A stretch of DNA of 64,000 nt from Stutzerimonas stutzeri (GCF_000952685.1 NZ_JYHV01000010.1:92341-156340), one strand, 5' to 3'; shown: positions 18,186 to 28,888, counted from the stretch's first letter. Numbers and translations: made by a program. Notes: generated by a model from the letters alone, not told the origin.

Positions 18186-18596
18186 ATGGGCATGATCAGC
18201 GAATTCAAAGCGTTTGCAGTCAGGGGCAACGTCATCGACATGGCGGTGGGCATCATCATCGGCGCGGCGTTTACCAAGATCGTCTCGTCGTTCGTCGCCG
18301 ATGTGGTGACGCCCCCATTGGGCATGTTGATTGGCGGTGTGGATTTTTCCGATCTGGCAATCGTGCTCAAGCAGGCCGTAGGCGATACGCCGGCGGTCAC
18401 TCTGAGCTATGGGCGTTTCATCCAGACGGTATTCGACTTCACGATCGTGGCCTTCGCGATCTTCCTGGCGGTCAAGGGAATCAATCATCTCAAGCGCAAG
18501 GAGGCGGAAGCGCCTTCTGCCCCGCCGGCACCGAGCAAGGAAGAGATCTTGCTGACCGAAATTCGCGATGCGTTGCGTGCGCAGAACCGCACCTGA
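18186..18596 (+). CDS. mscL: Large-conductance mechanosensitive channel MscL
   Basis: 136-residue inner-membrane channel that opens under membrane tension in osmotic downshock. It has an N-terminal amphipathic segment [20 protein letters not shown], a first membrane helix ([21 protein letters not shown]), a periplasmic loop, a second helix ([18 protein letters not shown]), and a C-terminal helix bundle [15 protein letters not shown]. The length is typical. The ATG at 18186 matches the family N terminus; the open frame extends to 18114 without similarity. Confidence 0.95.
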   Translation: MGMISEFKAFAVRGNVIDMAVGIIIGAAFTKIVSSFVADVVTPPLGMLIGGVDFSDLAIVLKQAVGDTPAVTLSYGRFIQTVFDFTIVAFAIFLAVKGINHLKRKEAEAPSAPPAPSKEEILLTEIRDALRAQNRT

Positions 18597-18841
18597 GCAC
18601 GGAAGCCAGTACGCGGCCGCTCACCGGGCTCCGGTGTGCCGGCCCGATAGTGCTGGCAGGGTCGGAGTGTCGCTTGTGCCGGAGTGAAAAGGTTGCCCAG
18701 GACTGAGGCGCACATACGGCGCATGTGCCGGCAGGCAGACATCACCTAACAAGCGCTGCTGAACCTTGCGGCCAGCCGGAGGCATCGCCAGAATGGCGGC
18801 ATCAATCGTGGCCATCAGGTCACCTCCAGCAAGGATTCCCA

Positions 18842-21295
18842 ATGCCCGAAACTGTCGCTGCCGGCCTGCGCCTGGCGCCCGAAGCGCTGACCCGTCCCTT
18901 CGAACCCAGCCAATTCGACTTCAAGACTACCGATGAGCTGGAGCCTTTTCTCGGCGTGCTCGGCCAGGAGCGTGCGGTCGAGGCCCTGCAATTCGGGGTG
19001 GCGATGCCGCGCCCTGGCTACAACGTCTATGTGATGGGCGAGCCGGGCACGGGGCGCTTCTCATTCGTGCGGCGCTATCTCAAGGCTGAGGGCAAGCGTC
19101 TGGATACGCCTTCGGACTGGGTCTATGTGAACAATTTCGATGAGCCACGCGAGCCGCGCGTGGTGGAGCTGCCGCAGGGCGGTGCCGCGGAGTTCATCGC
19201 CGACATCGGACAGTTGATCGACAATCTGATGGCGACGTTTCCGGCGGTGTTCGAGCACCCGAGCTTTCAGCAAAAGAAGAGCGCCATCGATCGTGCGTTC
19301 AATCAGCGCTACGACAAGGCGCTGGACGTCATCGAGAAGCTCGCGCTGGAAAAGGAAATCGCGCTCTACCGCGACAGTAGCAACATCGCCTTCACGCCGA
19401 TGAAAGACGGCAAATCGATGGACGAGGCGGAATTTGCCCAGCTGCCTGAAGCTGAGCGCGAACGCTACCACGAAGACATTTCCGCGCTGGAAGTCCATCT
19501 GAACGAAGGGCTTGCCAGCCTGCCGCAGTGGAAACGTGAATCGAGCAATCAGCTGCGTCAGCTCAACGACGAGACTATCAGTCAGGCCCTGCAGCCGCTG
19601 CTCGCACCACTGTCGGAGAAGTACAGCGAAAACGCCGGCATCGAGTCCTATTTGCAGGCCGTGCAGGTCAACCTGCTGAAGACCGTGGTCGAGCAACTGG
19701 TCGACGAGAATCGTCCCGACGCGCAGACCCGTCAGTTGCTAGAGGAACAATACAGTCCGAGCCTAGTGGTCGGACATCCGCTGGACGGCGGTGCACCGGT
19801 AGTATTCGAACCACATCCGACCTACGACAATCTGTTCGGCCGGATCGAGTACAGCACTGATCAGGGCGCGCTCTACACCAGCTATCGCCAGCTGCGGCCC
19901 GGGGCACTGCACCGCGCCAATGGCGGGTTCCTGATGCTTGAAGCGGAAAAAATGCTCAGCGAGCCCTTCGTCTGGGAGGCGCTCAAGCGTGCCTTGCAGT
20001 CGCGCAAGCTGAAGATGGAGTCGCCACTGGCTGAGCTGGGGCGTCTGGCTACGGTGACATTGAATCCAGCGGTCATCCCGCTCAACGTCAAGGTGGTGAT
20101 CATCGGTTCGAGGCAGCTGTACTACACGCTGCAGGATCTCGATCCGGACTTTCAAGAAATGTTCCGCGTGCTGGTGGACTTCGATGAGGAGATTCCCCTG
20201 GCCGAGGACAGCCTCGAGCAGTTCGCGCAGTTGATGAAGACGCGGACTTCGGAAGAGGGCATGGCGCCGCTGACGGCGGCTGCGGTGGCGCGCCTGGCCA
20301 CTTACAGTGCGCGGCTGGCTGAACATCAGGGGCGCTTGTCGGCGCGCATCGGCGATTTGTTCCAGTTGGTCAGCGAGGCCGATTTCATCCGCCAGCTGGC
20401 CAAAGATGAGGTGACCGATGTCGGACACATCGAGCGTGCTCTGAAGGCTAAGGCCACCCGCACTGGCCGCGTATCGGCGCGCATCCTCGAAGACATACTT
20501 GCAGGCGTCATTCTGATCGACAGCGAAGGCGCGGCGATCGGCAAGTGCAACGGCCTGACCGTACTGGAAGTCGGCGATTCGGCGTTCGGCATGCCGGCGC
20601 GCATTTCCGCCACCGTCTATCCGGGTGGCTCGGGTATCGTCGACATCGAGCGCGAGGTCAATCTCGGCCAGCCGATTCACTCCAAGGGTGTGATGATCCT
20701 GACCGGTTTTCTCGGCAGTCGCTATGCGCAGGAATTCCCTTTGGAGATTTCCGCCAGCATCGCTCTGGAACAATCCTACGGCTATGTCGACGGCGACAGC
20801 GCTTCGCTCGGCGAGTGCTGCGCGCTGATCTCGGCCATCTCGCGTACGCCGCTCAAGCAGTGTTTCGCCATCACCGGATCGATCAACCAGTTCGGCGAGG
20901 TGCAGGCGGTTGGCGGCGTCAACGAAAAGATCGAGGGGTTCTTCCGTCTTTGCGAGGCGCGTGGATTGACCGGTGAGCAGGGCGCGATCATTCCCTTCGC
21001 CAACGTCACCACGTTGATGCTCGATGAGCGCGTGCTGGAGGCGGTGCGCCAGGAGCGGTTCCATATTTATGCGGTCCGTCATGTGGACGAGGCGCTATCG
21101 CTGCTGGTGGGCGAGCCGGTAGGTGCCGCAGACGAGGACGGGCAGTTTCCAAAAGGCAGTGTCAACGCCCGGGTGGTGGAGCGTCTGCGCGATATCGCCG
21201 AAATCGAGTTGGAAGACGACAACAAGGGCGACGCGGCCGCCTCGGAGCCGGCTCTGGCGACGGCACAGGCGAAGGGAACTGAGCGGAGCGAGTAA
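18842..21295 (+). CDS. Lon-like ATP-dependent protease (AAA_32/Lon_C family)
   Basis: 817-residue cytoplasmic Lon-related protein. Its N-terminal AAA-like module has a P-loop-like GEPGTGRFSF with Arg where canonical Walker A has Lys; the middle is helical with a GFLMLEAEKML segment. The C-terminal Lon protease domain has the serine region YVDGDSASLGECCALISA and the partner lysine region VGGVNEKIEGFFRLCEARG, so the Ser-Lys dyad looks intact. The start at 18842 follows AAGGA. It may correspond to P. aeruginosa AsrA (PA0779), a stress-linked Lon-like protease, but that is recalled by family and not tested. A 245-base gap upstream shows nothing else. Confidence 0.85.
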   Translation: MPETVAAGLRLAPEALTRPFEPSQFDFKTTDELEPFLGVLGQERAVEALQFGVAMPRPGYNVYVMGEPGTGRFSFVRRYLKAEGKRLDTPSDWVYVNNFDEPREPRVVELPQGGAAEFIADIGQLIDNLMATFPAVFEHPSFQQKKSAIDRAFNQRYDKALDVIEKLALEKEIALYRDSSNIAFTPMKDGKSMDEAEFAQLPEAERERYHEDISALEVHLNEGLASLPQWKRESSNQLRQLNDETISQALQPLLAPLSEKYSENAGIESYLQAVQVNLLKTVVEQLVDENRPDAQTRQLLEEQYSPSLVVGHPLDGGAPVVFEPHPTYDNLFGRIEYSTDQGALYTSYRQLRPGALHRANGGFLMLEAEKMLSEPFVWEALKRALQSRKLKMESPLAELGRLATVTLNPAVIPLNVKVVIIGSRQLYYTLQDLDPDFQEMFRVLVDFDEEIPLAEDSLEQFAQLMKTRTSEEGMAPLTAAAVARLATYSARLAEHQGRLSARIGDLFQLVSEADFIRQLAKDEVTDVGHIERALKAKATRTGRVSARILEDILAGVILIDSEGAAIGKCNGLTVLEVGDSAFGMPARISATVYPGGSGIVDIEREVNLGQPIHSKGVMILTGFLGSRYAQEFPLEISASIALEQSYGYVDGDSASLGECCALISAISRTPLKQCFAITGSINQFGEVQAVGGVNEKIEGFFRLCEARGLTGEQGAIIPFANVTTLMLDERVLEAVRQERFHIYAVRHVDEALSLLVGEPVGAADEDGQFPKGSVNARVVERLRDIAEIELEDDNKGDAAASEPALATAQAKGTERSE

Positions 21296-21384
21296 GCCTC
21301 GCGATTTGGCTAATAACTGGACGGAACGATACGGGCGGCGACGGGTCTGCAGTGGAGGAGAGTTCCCACTCTCTGTCCACATGG

Positions 21385-21393
21385 TTATCCACA
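21385..21393. promoter_or_regulatory. DnaA-box-like sequence TTATCCACA
   Basis: Exact match to the strong DnaA-box consensus TTATNCACA, in the 174-base gap before the gene at 21469. A one-mismatch copy (CTATCCACA) lies at 21872-21880, after that gene. Two boxes do not make an origin; a DnaA-responsive promoter or titration site is possible, as is chance. Confidence 0.35.
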
Positions 21394-21468
21394 ACTTTTG
21401 GGGATAAACAGGTTGGCCGCCCATTCGTCCAGGATGGCGGCGCGCAACCTAGCGCGAGGATCGCCGTC

Positions 21469-21804
21469 ATGTCTCACACGCTCTGTCTGAATCGCCAGTG
21501 CCTGGGCCTGGTTACCCGTATCGAATGCATTATCCGCCCACTGGCTGGAGGCAACGGCTTGTGGACGTTGCTTTGTGCGGCCGGCATCGATGCCAGTCAA
21601 CCTACCGCGATCAAGGCGCAAGGCCCATTCCATGGCCCTCGCGAGGCTGAATCGGTGCTAAAGGCGATTGCGAGCAATCTCCATGGGCAGGGTTATAGCG
21701 AATCCGTTTCGCCCTCCATCTGGCAACTGCACATGCACGCGGAGCTGCGCAAGATCAACGCCAATCAGGCCCGCTATCTGGGCGGTTGGGAATCCAGGAC
21801 CTGA
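21469..21804 (+). CDS. Conserved hypothetical protein
   Basis: 111-residue protein starting MSHTLCLNRQCLGLVTRIEC. I do not recognise a functional family, though the sequence reads like a real pseudomonad protein: charged and hydrophobic residues are balanced, it carries GLWTLLCAAGID and GPFHGPREAESVLKAIASNL, and it has no signal peptide or membrane helix. Three cysteines sit in the first 21 residues (C6, C11, C20). The open frame extends to 21352, but the extra residues look non-coding. It is flanked by DnaA-box-like sequences. No function is proposed. Confidence 0.6.
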   Translation: MSHTLCLNRQCLGLVTRIECIIRPLAGGNGLWTLLCAAGIDASQPTAIKAQGPFHGPREAESVLKAIASNLHGQGYSESVSPSIWQLHMHAELRKINANQARYLGGWESRT

Positions 21805-21907
21805 TTTTCGGTCCGACCAGCCCGTGTCTTGGCAAGCGGCGTTTTCGATAGAACGCCACTTTGCTGGATTTCTATCCACAAGAGAAATACCTGGGCACAG
21901 CGCCTTC

Positions 21908-21935
21908 TTGAAGACTCTGTCGCGCTGCGTATACT
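21908..21935 (+). promoter_or_regulatory. Sigma-70-like promoter for the UPF0114 gene
   Basis: TTGAAG and TATACT separated by 16 bases, with the start codon 33 bases after the -10 element. Confidence 0.5.
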
Positions 21936-21967
21936 CGCTTGCCGGTATCTGCCCGCAGTGAGAACAG

Positions 21968-22456
21968 ATGGAACGATTGATCGAGAACACCATGTACGCC
22001 GCCCGCTGGTTGCTGGCGCCTATCTACTTTGGCCTGGCGTTCGCCCTGCTCGCACTGGCGATCAAGTTCTTTCAGGAAATCTGGCACATCCTCCCGGCCG
22101 TGCTATCGCTGAGCGAAGGCGATCTGATTCTCAAACTGCTCTCGTTGATCGACATGGCACTGGTTGGCGGCTTGCTGGTGATGGTGATGCTTTCCGGCTA
22201 CGAAAACTTCGTCTCGCAGCTGAATGTCGACGAAGGCAAGGAGAAGCTCGATTGGCTGGGCAAGATGGACTCCGGATCGCTGAAGATGAAAGTCGCCGCC
22301 TCGATCGTAGCGATTTCGTCGATCCATCTGTTGCGTATGTTCATGGACGCCCAGCAGCTCGAGAGCGAGCAGTTGATGTGGTACGTGATCATTCACCTGA
22401 CATTCGTCTTCTCGGCGTTCGCCATGGGCTATCTGGACAAGCTCACCAAACATTGA
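21968..22456 (+). CDS. UPF0114 / TIGR00645 family inner-membrane protein
   Basis: 162-residue integral membrane protein with about four hydrophobic helices (for example [19 protein letters not shown] and [19 protein letters not shown]). The N terminus [20 protein letters not shown] and the FVSQL segment are hallmarks of the YqhA-like UPF0114 family, whose function is not firmly established. In P. aeruginosa a homologue lies near the FKBP gene (PA4574/PA4572), so synteny supports the call. A plausible promoter lies just upstream. Confidence 0.85.
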   Translation: MERLIENTMYAARWLLAPIYFGLAFALLALAIKFFQEIWHILPAVLSLSEGDLILKLLSLIDMALVGGLLVMVMLSGYENFVSQLNVDEGKEKLDWLGKMDSGSLKMKVAASIVAISSIHLLRMFMDAQQLESEQLMWYVIIHLTFVFSAFAMGYLDKLTKH

Positions 22457-22602
22457 CGCCCATGCGGCTCCGCGAAGCGCTGCGCTTTGGCTTCGCACCC
22501 GGATTTAAGCGGCAGACGCCGTGAGCGCGCCAATGCTGCCAAGACAAAGCCCGGCCGCGAGCTGTGCTAGGCTGTCGGCCCTTTTTTCTGCGGAGCCCAG
22601 GC

Positions 22603-23220
22603 ATGACCGATCTCAACCTTACCACCGACGAAACGCGCGTGAGCTACGGCATCGGTCGTCAGCTGGGCGACCAGTTGCGCGAGAACCCGCCACCGGGCAT
22701 CAGTCTGGATGCGGTGATCGCTGGCATTCGTGACGCCTTCGGCGGGGCCGCCAGTCAGGTCAGCCCGGAAGATCTGAACGCCAGCTTTGCTGTGATTCGC
22801 GAGCGCATGCAGGCCGAAGCGCAGCGCAAGGCAGAAGCTGCTGCGGGTGAAGGAAAGGCTTTCCTGGCCGAGAATGCCAAGCGCGACGGCGTTACCACGC
22901 TGGCGTCGGGTCTGCAGTACGAAGTGCTGACTGCAGGCGAAGGCGCCAAACCCAGTGCTGCAGATCAGGTGCGTACTCATTACCATGGCACCCTGATCGA
23001 CGGCACCGTATTCGACAGTTCCTACCAACGCGGTCAGCCGGCCGAGTTTCCGGTTGGCGGTGTGATCGCCGGTTGGACCGAAGCGCTGCAACTGATGGGC
23101 GTTGGCAGCAAGTGGCGTCTCTATGTGCCGAGCGACCTGGCTTACGGCGCCCAGGGTGTCGGCAGCATTCCTCCGCACAGCGTGCTGGTATTTGACGTCG
23201 AGTTGCTGGCCGTTCTGTAG
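22603..23220 (+). CDS. fklB: FKBP-type peptidyl-prolyl isomerase, FklB type
   Basis: 205-residue proline isomerase. The N-terminal third is a helical dimerisation domain (YGIGRQLGDQL to EAAAGEGKAFL). The C-terminal FKBP domain has VRTHYHGTLIDGTVFDSS, EFPVGGVIAGWTEALQLM and LAYGAQGVGSIPPHSVLVFDVELL, which include the usual active-site residues. No signal peptide is seen, so it is probably cytoplasmic. The start at 22603 gives MTDLNLTTDETRVSYGIG. In P. aeruginosa a cytochrome c gene lies between this gene and the next small gene; here only 8 bases separate them. Confidence 0.9.
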   Translation: MTDLNLTTDETRVSYGIGRQLGDQLRENPPPGISLDAVIAGIRDAFGGAASQVSPEDLNASFAVIRERMQAEAQRKAEAAAGEGKAFLAENAKRDGVTTLASGLQYEVLTAGEGAKPSAADQVRTHYHGTLIDGTVFDSSYQRGQPAEFPVGGVIAGWTEALQLMGVGSKWRLYVPSDLAYGAQGVGSIPPHSVLVFDVELLAVL

Positions 23221-23228
23221 ACCAAAGG

Positions 23229-23462
23229 CTACGGGCGCAACGCCCGGGCGTAGGAGAACAGGAACAGGTTGCGCACCTGCTCCTTGAGCACACAGGGTTC
23301 GCTGGTGCTCAACTCCTGCAGGTCAAGATCGCCCTGGTCACGAAGCTCCTCCAGGGCGTCTCCCTCCAGTGAAACGCATATCGCTCCGGTGTGGCGGTCG
23401 AGAATCCTCAGGTAGGGGTGTGGTCGGTCCAGCCAGGCATCGATCAGATAAGTCATGTTCAC
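23229..23462 (-). CDS. Small conserved protein (PA4570-like), probably iron-regulated
   Basis: 77-residue soluble protein MNMTYLIDAWLDRPHPYL... of unknown function. A strong ribosome site (GGAGG, 5 bases before the ATG) and position between fklB and ispB match PA4570 of P. aeruginosa, which I recall as iron-starvation induced. A Fur-box-like element overlaps its likely -10 region. The sequence is acidic in the middle (EGDALEELRDQGDLDLQEL) and has no metal-binding cluster. The assignment rests on synteny and the regulatory site; the molecular role is not known. Confidence 0.7.
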   Translation of the reverse strand: MNMTYLIDAWLDRPHPYLRILDRHTGAICVSLEGDALEELRDQGDLDLQELSTSEPCVLKEQVRNLFLFSYARALRP

Positions 23463-23476
23463 CTCCAGTTGATTTC

Positions 23477-23495
23477 CTTAATGAGAATAATTGCT
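23477..23495 (-). promoter_or_regulatory. Fur-box-like site over the promoter of the small gene
   Basis: The plus-strand 19-mer matches GATAATGATAATCATTATC at 12 of 19 positions, with the left half (AATGAGAAT) nearly complete. It overlaps a candidate -10 element (TATTCT, minus strand, 23484-23489) that lies 16 bases from TTGCAT (23506-23511). Iron repression of the 23229-23462 gene is inferred. Confidence 0.55.
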
Positions 23496-23615
23496 ATTTG
23501 CAAACATGCAAGCGCAAAAATCCTCAGCGTCGATCAATGGTGGGCTGGTATTCGTGCAGATCGAGGGGCGGGGCGTTTGAAAAGGGTGCCCAGACGCGCT
23601 CGCTGATGGGCTGAT

Positions 23616-24584
23616 TCAGTGGGTGCGGGCGACAGCGAAGCGGCTGAGTTCCACCAAGGCGTCCCGATAGTCGCTGGCGGGGAGAAGTTCGAGGCAGGCA
23701 ATGGCCCGATCAGCATAGTCACGCGCCAGGCGGGCGGTGTACGCAAGGGCGCCCGAGGTTTCCACCGCGTTACGAATGCTTTCGAGATCTTCGATGCCGC
23801 CCTTCTGAATAGCCTTGCGCACCAGTGCGGCCTGTTCTGTGGTGCCCTCGCGCATGGTGTAGATCAGCGGCAAGGTCGGTTTGCCTTCGGCCAGGTCATC
23901 ACCGACGTTCTTGCCCAGGGTTTCAGCGTCCCCTTGGTAATCCAGCAGATCGTCGACGAGCTGAAAGGCGATGCCCAGGTAGTCGCCGAAGGTGCGGAGC
24001 GCCTCGCGCTGCTTGTCACTGGCGCCCGCCAGGGTGGCGGCGCTATGCGTAGAGGCTTCGAAAAGCATGGCTGTCTTGCCGCGGATGACCTCCATGTAAA
24101 TCTCTTCCGTGGTGCTAGCGTCGCGCACCTTGGATAGTTGCAGCACTTCGCCTTCGGCGATCACCCGCGTGGCCTGGGAAATGATGCGCATGACCGGCAT
24201 CGAGCCCAGGTCAACCATCATTTCGAACGAGCGTGCATAAAGAAAATCGCCGACCAGCACGCTTGGGGCGTTGCCCCACAGGGCGTTGGCCGTGGAGCGG
24301 CCACGGCGCATGCCCGACATGTCGACCACGTCGTCATGCAGCAGCGTCGAGGTGTGCAGGAATTCGATGATGGCGGCCAGCAGGCGCAGCTGCTCGCCCT
24401 TGAGTCCCAGTGCGTTACCGCTTAGCAGAACCAGCAGGGGGCGCAGGCGTTTACCGCCGGCCGAGGTGATGTAGTCCCCGATCTTTTCCACCAGCGGTAC
24501 GCGGGAAGTCAGTTGGTTGCGGATGATGCCGTCAACGGCGGCAAAATCTTCAGCCACTACTTGGTAAAAGGACTGGGGTTGCAT
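23616..24584 (-). CDS. ispB: Polyprenyl (octaprenyl-type) diphosphate synthase
   Basis: All-trans prenyltransferase of 322 residues that builds the long isoprenoid side chain of ubiquinone from isopentenyl diphosphate. The two aspartate-rich motifs are [15 protein letters not shown] (first) and [11 protein letters not shown] (second), with [14 protein letters not shown] between the N terminus and the first. Chain length cannot be read with certainty; pseudomonads use ubiquinone-9, so the product may be a nonaprenyl chain. It is divergent from rplU, as in P. aeruginosa. Confidence 0.93.
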   Translation of the reverse strand: MQPQSFYQVVAEDFAAVDGIIRNQLTSRVPLVEKIGDYITSAGGKRLRPLLVLLSGNALGLKGEQLRLLAAIIEFLHTSTLLHDDVVDMSGMRRGRSTANALWGNAPSVLVGDFLYARSFEMMVDLGSMPVMRIISQATRVIAEGEVLQLSKVRDASTTEEIYMEVIRGKTAMLFEASTHSAATLAGASDKQREALRTFGDYLGIAFQLVDDLLDYQGDAETLGKNVGDDLAEGKPTLPLIYTMREGTTEQAALVRKAIQKGGIEDLESIRNAVETSGALAYTARLARDYADRAIACLELLPASDYRDALVELSRFAVARTH

Positions 24585-24663
24585 CGGGGACGAGTACTCC
24601 TCGGAGATTGCGCGGCATGCTATGGGGCAGGTCAGACACTGTCAAGGCAAGGCCCGCCGGCTA

Positions 24664-24692
24664 TTGCGCCGGCATGGGTGGATGCGTACAAT
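24664..24692 (+). promoter_or_regulatory. Sigma-70 promoter for rplU-rpmA
   Basis: TTGCGC and TACAAT with an exact 17-base spacer. The rplU ATG is about 140 bases downstream, leaving a long leader in which L21-type autoregulation could act. Confidence 0.65.
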
Positions 24693-24832
24693 CGCGGACC
24701 CTGAACTTTCCCCCTGGGCATTTCCCTGCCTTACGCAATTGCAAGGGCGTCCCTTCCGGCCCCGAGCAGCCATGCCAGCCACCAACTATTTCACTTAAGC
24801 GCTGGGTGAGCAGGATTAACGGAGATACACAG

Positions 24833-25144
24833 ATGTACGCAGTTATCGTTACCGGCGGCAAGCAATACAAGGTCGCCGAAGGCGAATACCTCAAGATTGA
24901 AAAACTCGAAGTTGCCACTGGTGAAGCAGTCACTTTTGACCGCGTTCTGCTGATCGGCAACGGCGACGATGTCAAAATCGGCGCTCCGGTGGTTGATGGT
25001 GCCAAGGTCACAGCTGAAGTGATTGCCCAAGGTCGTCACGACAAGGTCACCATCATCAAATTCCGCCGTCGTAAGCACCACATGAAGCGTCAGGGCCACC
25101 GTCAGTGGTTCACTGAGGTCAAAATCACCGGTATTCAGGGCTAA
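24833..25144 (+). CDS. rplU: 50S ribosomal protein L21
   Basis: 103-residue ribosomal protein. The start [20 protein letters not shown] and the basic segment [18 protein letters not shown] are diagnostic. GGAGATACACAG precedes the ATG. It is cotranscribed with rpmA 35 bases downstream; a good promoter lies about 140 bases upstream. Confidence 0.98.
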   Translation: MYAVIVTGGKQYKVAEGEYLKIEKLEVATGEAVTFDRVLLIGNGDDVKIGAPVVDGAKVTAEVIAQGRHDKVTIIKFRRRKHHMKRQGHRQWFTEVKITGIQG

Positions 25145-25179
25145 TCGGGCCTGAATCCCCTTATAGGAGTATTGAACTC

Positions 25180-25437
25180 ATGGCACACAAAAAAGCTGGC
25201 GGTTCTACCCGCAACGGCCGCGACTCAGAAGCCAAACGTCTTGGCGTGAAGATGTACGGCGGCCAGGCCATCAAGGCCGGTAACATCATCGTGCGTCAGC
25301 GCGGCACCCAGTTCCATGCCGGTTACGGCGTTGGCATGGGCAAGGATCACACCCTGTTCGCGAAAGTGGAAGGCGTGATCAAGTTCGAAGTGAAGGGCGC
25401 TTTCGGCCGTCGCTACGTGAGCGTCGTCGCAGCTTAA
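25180..25437 (+). CDS. rpmA: 50S ribosomal protein L27
   Basis: 85-residue ribosomal protein whose N terminus reaches the peptidyl transferase centre. [20 protein letters not shown] is diagnostic; the tail lacks the N-terminal extension that is cleaved in Firmicutes. A TATAGGAG-type ribosome site precedes it, and an intrinsic terminator lies 15 bases after the stop. Confidence 0.98.
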   Translation: MAHKKAGGSTRNGRDSEAKRLGVKMYGGQAIKAGNIIVRQRGTQFHAGYGVGMGKDHTLFAKVEGVIKFEVKGAFGRRYVSVVAA

Positions 25438-25452
25438 CTGCGGCGTTGCTGG

Positions 25453-25486
25453 AAAAGCCCTGTCATGCGACGGGGCTTTTTTGTTT
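25453..25486 (+). terminator. Intrinsic terminator after rpmA
   Basis: Twelve-pair stem (AAAAGCCCTGTC with GACGGGGCTTTT, one G-T wobble), 4-base loop ATGC, followed by further T residues. Confidence 0.88.
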
Positions 25487-25579
25487 CTGTATCCTGTGAG
25501 GCTCTTGCAAAGAACTGCTCGGTGCTCATTCAGTTTTCGCTGGGTTTTTTGCAAGACCCTTACGTTTCTTGTTTCTTAA

Positions 25580-26824
<1,245 letters not shown>

Positions 26825-26929
26825 GGGTTGGTTCGCGTAGTTGCGCATCTATAGCTGGGTGGTCGTTGGGCTGCTTCGTCTGCAGCTCATCGAATGGTTT
26901 GGCCGGATACTGGATAGAAGGCGGGATCC

Positions 26930-28048
26930 ATGCGGGACAAGGTGAGCGGCGCGCGGCGCTGGGTGGTGAAGATTGGCAGCGCACTGCTGACGGCCGATGG
27001 GCGTGGCCTCGATCAGGATGCCATGGCTGTCTGGGTCGATCAGATGGTTGCGCTGCGCCAGGCTGGGGTTGAGCTGGTGCTGGTGTCGTCCGGTGCGGTG
27101 GCTGCCGGCATGAGTCGTCTCGGCTGGACGGTGCGGCCCAAGGCTGTTCATGAATTGCAGGCAGCCGCTGCGGTGGGGCAGATGGGGCTCATTCGCGCGT
27201 GGGAGGCCAGCTTCGGTCGCTGTGATCAGCAGACCGCGCAGGTGCTGGTGACTCATGACGACCTGTCTGACCGCAAGCGTTATCTCAACGCGCGAAGCAC
27301 GCTGCGCACGTTGATCGATCTCGGCGTGGTGCCGGTCATCAATGAAAACGACACCGTGGTTACCGATGAGATCCGATTCGGTGACAACGATACCCTTGCG
27401 GCCCTGGTCGCCAATCTGGTTGAGGCTGACTTGCTGGTGATCCTCACGGACCGCGATGGCATGTTCGATGCGGATCCGCGTAGCAATCCCGACGCCAACC
27501 TGATTAGCGAGGCGCGTGCCGATGACCCGGCTCTGGATGCCGTGGCCGGCGCGACGGGTGGCGCGCTCGGGCGTGGCGGCATGCAGACCAAGCTGCGCGC
27601 GGCGCGTCTGGCGGCGCGCTCGGGCGCGCATACGGTGATCATCGGTGGGCGTATCGAGCAGGTCCTGGCGCGGTTGAAAGCCGGTGAGCAGCTGGGGACC
27701 TTGCTGGCGCCCGAGCGCAGTCGTCATGCGGCGCGCAAGCAATGGCTTGCGGGGCATCTTCAGACTCGGGGCTCGGTCACGTTGGACGCTGGGGCGGTGC
27801 ATGCGCTCAAGCAAGGTAATCGCAGTTTGCTGCCGGTCGGTGTCAAGGCGGCGCAGGGCGGGTTCCGGCGTGGAGAGATGGTGGTCTGCGTGGGGCCGGA
27901 CGGGCGGGAAATCGCTCGAGGTTTGGTCAATTACAGTGCGGCTGAAACTCAGCGGATTCTCGGGCATGCTTCGGACGAAATCGAGAAGCTGCTCGGTTAC
28001 GTCGACGAGCCTGAGCTCATCCATCGTGACAATATGATTCTGGTATGA
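26930..28048 (+). CDS. proB: Glutamate 5-kinase
   Basis: First enzyme of proline synthesis (glutamate to glutamyl-5-phosphate), 372 residues. The amino-acid-kinase domain begins [13 protein letters not shown] and includes [34 protein letters not shown] and a GTGG-equivalent segment [20 protein letters not shown]-terminal PUA domain (residues ~275-360) is present, as in the long bacterial form that is feedback-inhibited by proline. It overlaps the creA-like gene's first possible ATG (ATGA), so the two are probably cotranscribed. Confidence 0.96.
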   Translation: MRDKVSGARRWVVKIGSALLTADGRGLDQDAMAVWVDQMVALRQAGVELVLVSSGAVAAGMSRLGWTVRPKAVHELQAAAAVGQMGLIRAWEASFGRCDQQTAQVLVTHDDLSDRKRYLNARSTLRTLIDLGVVPVINENDTVVTDEIRFGDNDTLAALVANLVEADLLVILTDRDGMFDADPRSNPDANLISEARADDPALDAVAGATGGALGRGGMQTKLRAARLAARSGAHTVIIGGRIEQVLARLKAGEQLGTLLAPERSRHAARKQWLAGHLQTRGSVTLDAGAVHALKQGNRSLLPVGVKAAQGGFRRGEMVVCVGPDGREIARGLVNYSAAETQRILGHASDEIEKLLGYVDEPELIHRDNMILV

Positions 28049-28056
28049 GGTGTTCG

Positions 28057-28515
28057 ATGCGGTTGGCGCAGGCGCTGGTAGTGCTGCTGGCTTGGCCGGC
28101 GATAGGTGTGGCGCGCGAAGTGGGCGAGGTCGACACGGTTTTCAAGTGGCTCGGGCCGAACCACAAAATCGTGGTGGAAGCCTTCGATGACCCCAAGGTC
28201 GAGGGTGTGACCTGTTATCTGTCGAGGGCCAAAACCGGTGGCATCAAGGGTGGGCTCGGGTTGGCGGAAGATCGCGCCGAGGCGTCGATTGCCTGTCGTC
28301 AGGTCGGGCCTATTCGCATGAACGACAAGTTCAAAGACGGCGAGGTTGTGTTCAAAGAGCGCACTTCTCTGGTTTTTAAAACCATGCAGGTGGTGCGCTT
28401 TTTCGACGAGGCGCGCAACACCCTTGTCTATCTGGTCTATAGCGATCGCGTGATCGAAGGCAGTCCGCAGAATGCAGTGACGGCTATTCCAATCCTGCCA
28501 TGGGCGCAGCCGTAA
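28057..28515 (+). CDS. creA: CreA family exported protein
   Basis: 152-residue protein with a typical signal peptide ([21 protein letters not shown]). The mature part begins [20 protein letters not shown] and contains the DUF/CreA landmarks [34 protein letters not shown] and PILPWAQ. The periplasmic function is unknown. The ATG at 28057 is chosen because GAGG lies 6 bases before it; an earlier ATG at 28045 overlaps the proB stop. Confidence 0.85.
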   Translation: MRLAQALVVLLAWPAIGVAREVGEVDTVFKWLGPNHKIVVEAFDDPKVEGVTCYLSRAKTGGIKGGLGLAEDRAEASIACRQVGPIRMNDKFKDGEVVFKERTSLVFKTMQVVRFFDEARNTLVYLVYSDRVIEGSPQNAVTAIPILPWAQP

Positions 28516-28571
28516 TCAGGAGCGGCGATGCTCGTTAAGCTTTTCATCGGTAGCAGTGGATCGCAGGCATA

Positions 28572-28598
28572 AAAAAACCGGCTCAAGGCCGGTTTTTT
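28572..28598. terminator. Bidirectional terminator between creA and rpsT
   Basis: A/T-flanked stem AAAAAACCGGC / GCCGGTTTTTT with a 5-base loop. It has T runs on both strands and lies between the convergent creA-like gene and rpsT. Confidence 0.88.
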
Positions 28599-28612
28599 CA
28601 AGAACGTGCAGC

Positions 28613-28888
28613 TCAGGCAGCAACAGCGCCGAGGGCCTTGATATGGCCGTTCAGACGGCTCTTGTGACGAGCGGCTTTGTTCTTGTGGATGATGCCTTTG
28701 TCGGCCATGCGGTCGATGACAGGCACGGCTGCGGTGTAAGCAGTACGAGCTTTATCCAGATCTTTTGCGTCAATGGCTTTGACCACATTCTTGATGTAGG
28801 TACGAACCATGGAGCGCAAGCTGGCGTTGTGGCTGCGACGCTTCTCAGCCTGAATTGCGCGTTTTTTGGCGGAAGGGCTGTTGGCCAC
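28613..28888 (-). CDS. rpsT: 30S ribosomal protein S20
   Basis: 91-residue ribosomal protein. The coding sequence starts with GTG, read as [20 protein letters not shown], preceded by GAGGAG; the 12-codon extension upstream has no similarity. The remainder is helical and basic, as expected ([19 protein letters not shown]). The GTG start recalls the poor start codon used for S20 autoregulation in E. coli (UUG there); regulation here is inferred. Confidence 0.96.
   Translation of the reverse strand: MANSPSAKKRAIQAEKRRSHNASLRSMVRTYIKNVVKAIDAKDLDKARTAYTAAVPVIDRMADKGIIHKNKAARHKSRLNGHIKALGAVAA

Noticed and set aside
19763..21082. 439-residue open frame antisense to the Lon-like protease
   Set aside because: A shadow reading of GC-rich codons; no domain, and the sense gene is intact.
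21385..21880. Replication origin
   Set aside because: Only two DnaA-like boxes, with no AT-rich unwinding region and no dnaA, dnaN, gidA or parA neighbour.
22603..23462. Broken cytochrome c gene between fklB and the small protein gene
   Set aside because: Only 8 bases separate the two genes, so there is no remnant; the gene is simply absent relative to P. aeruginosa.
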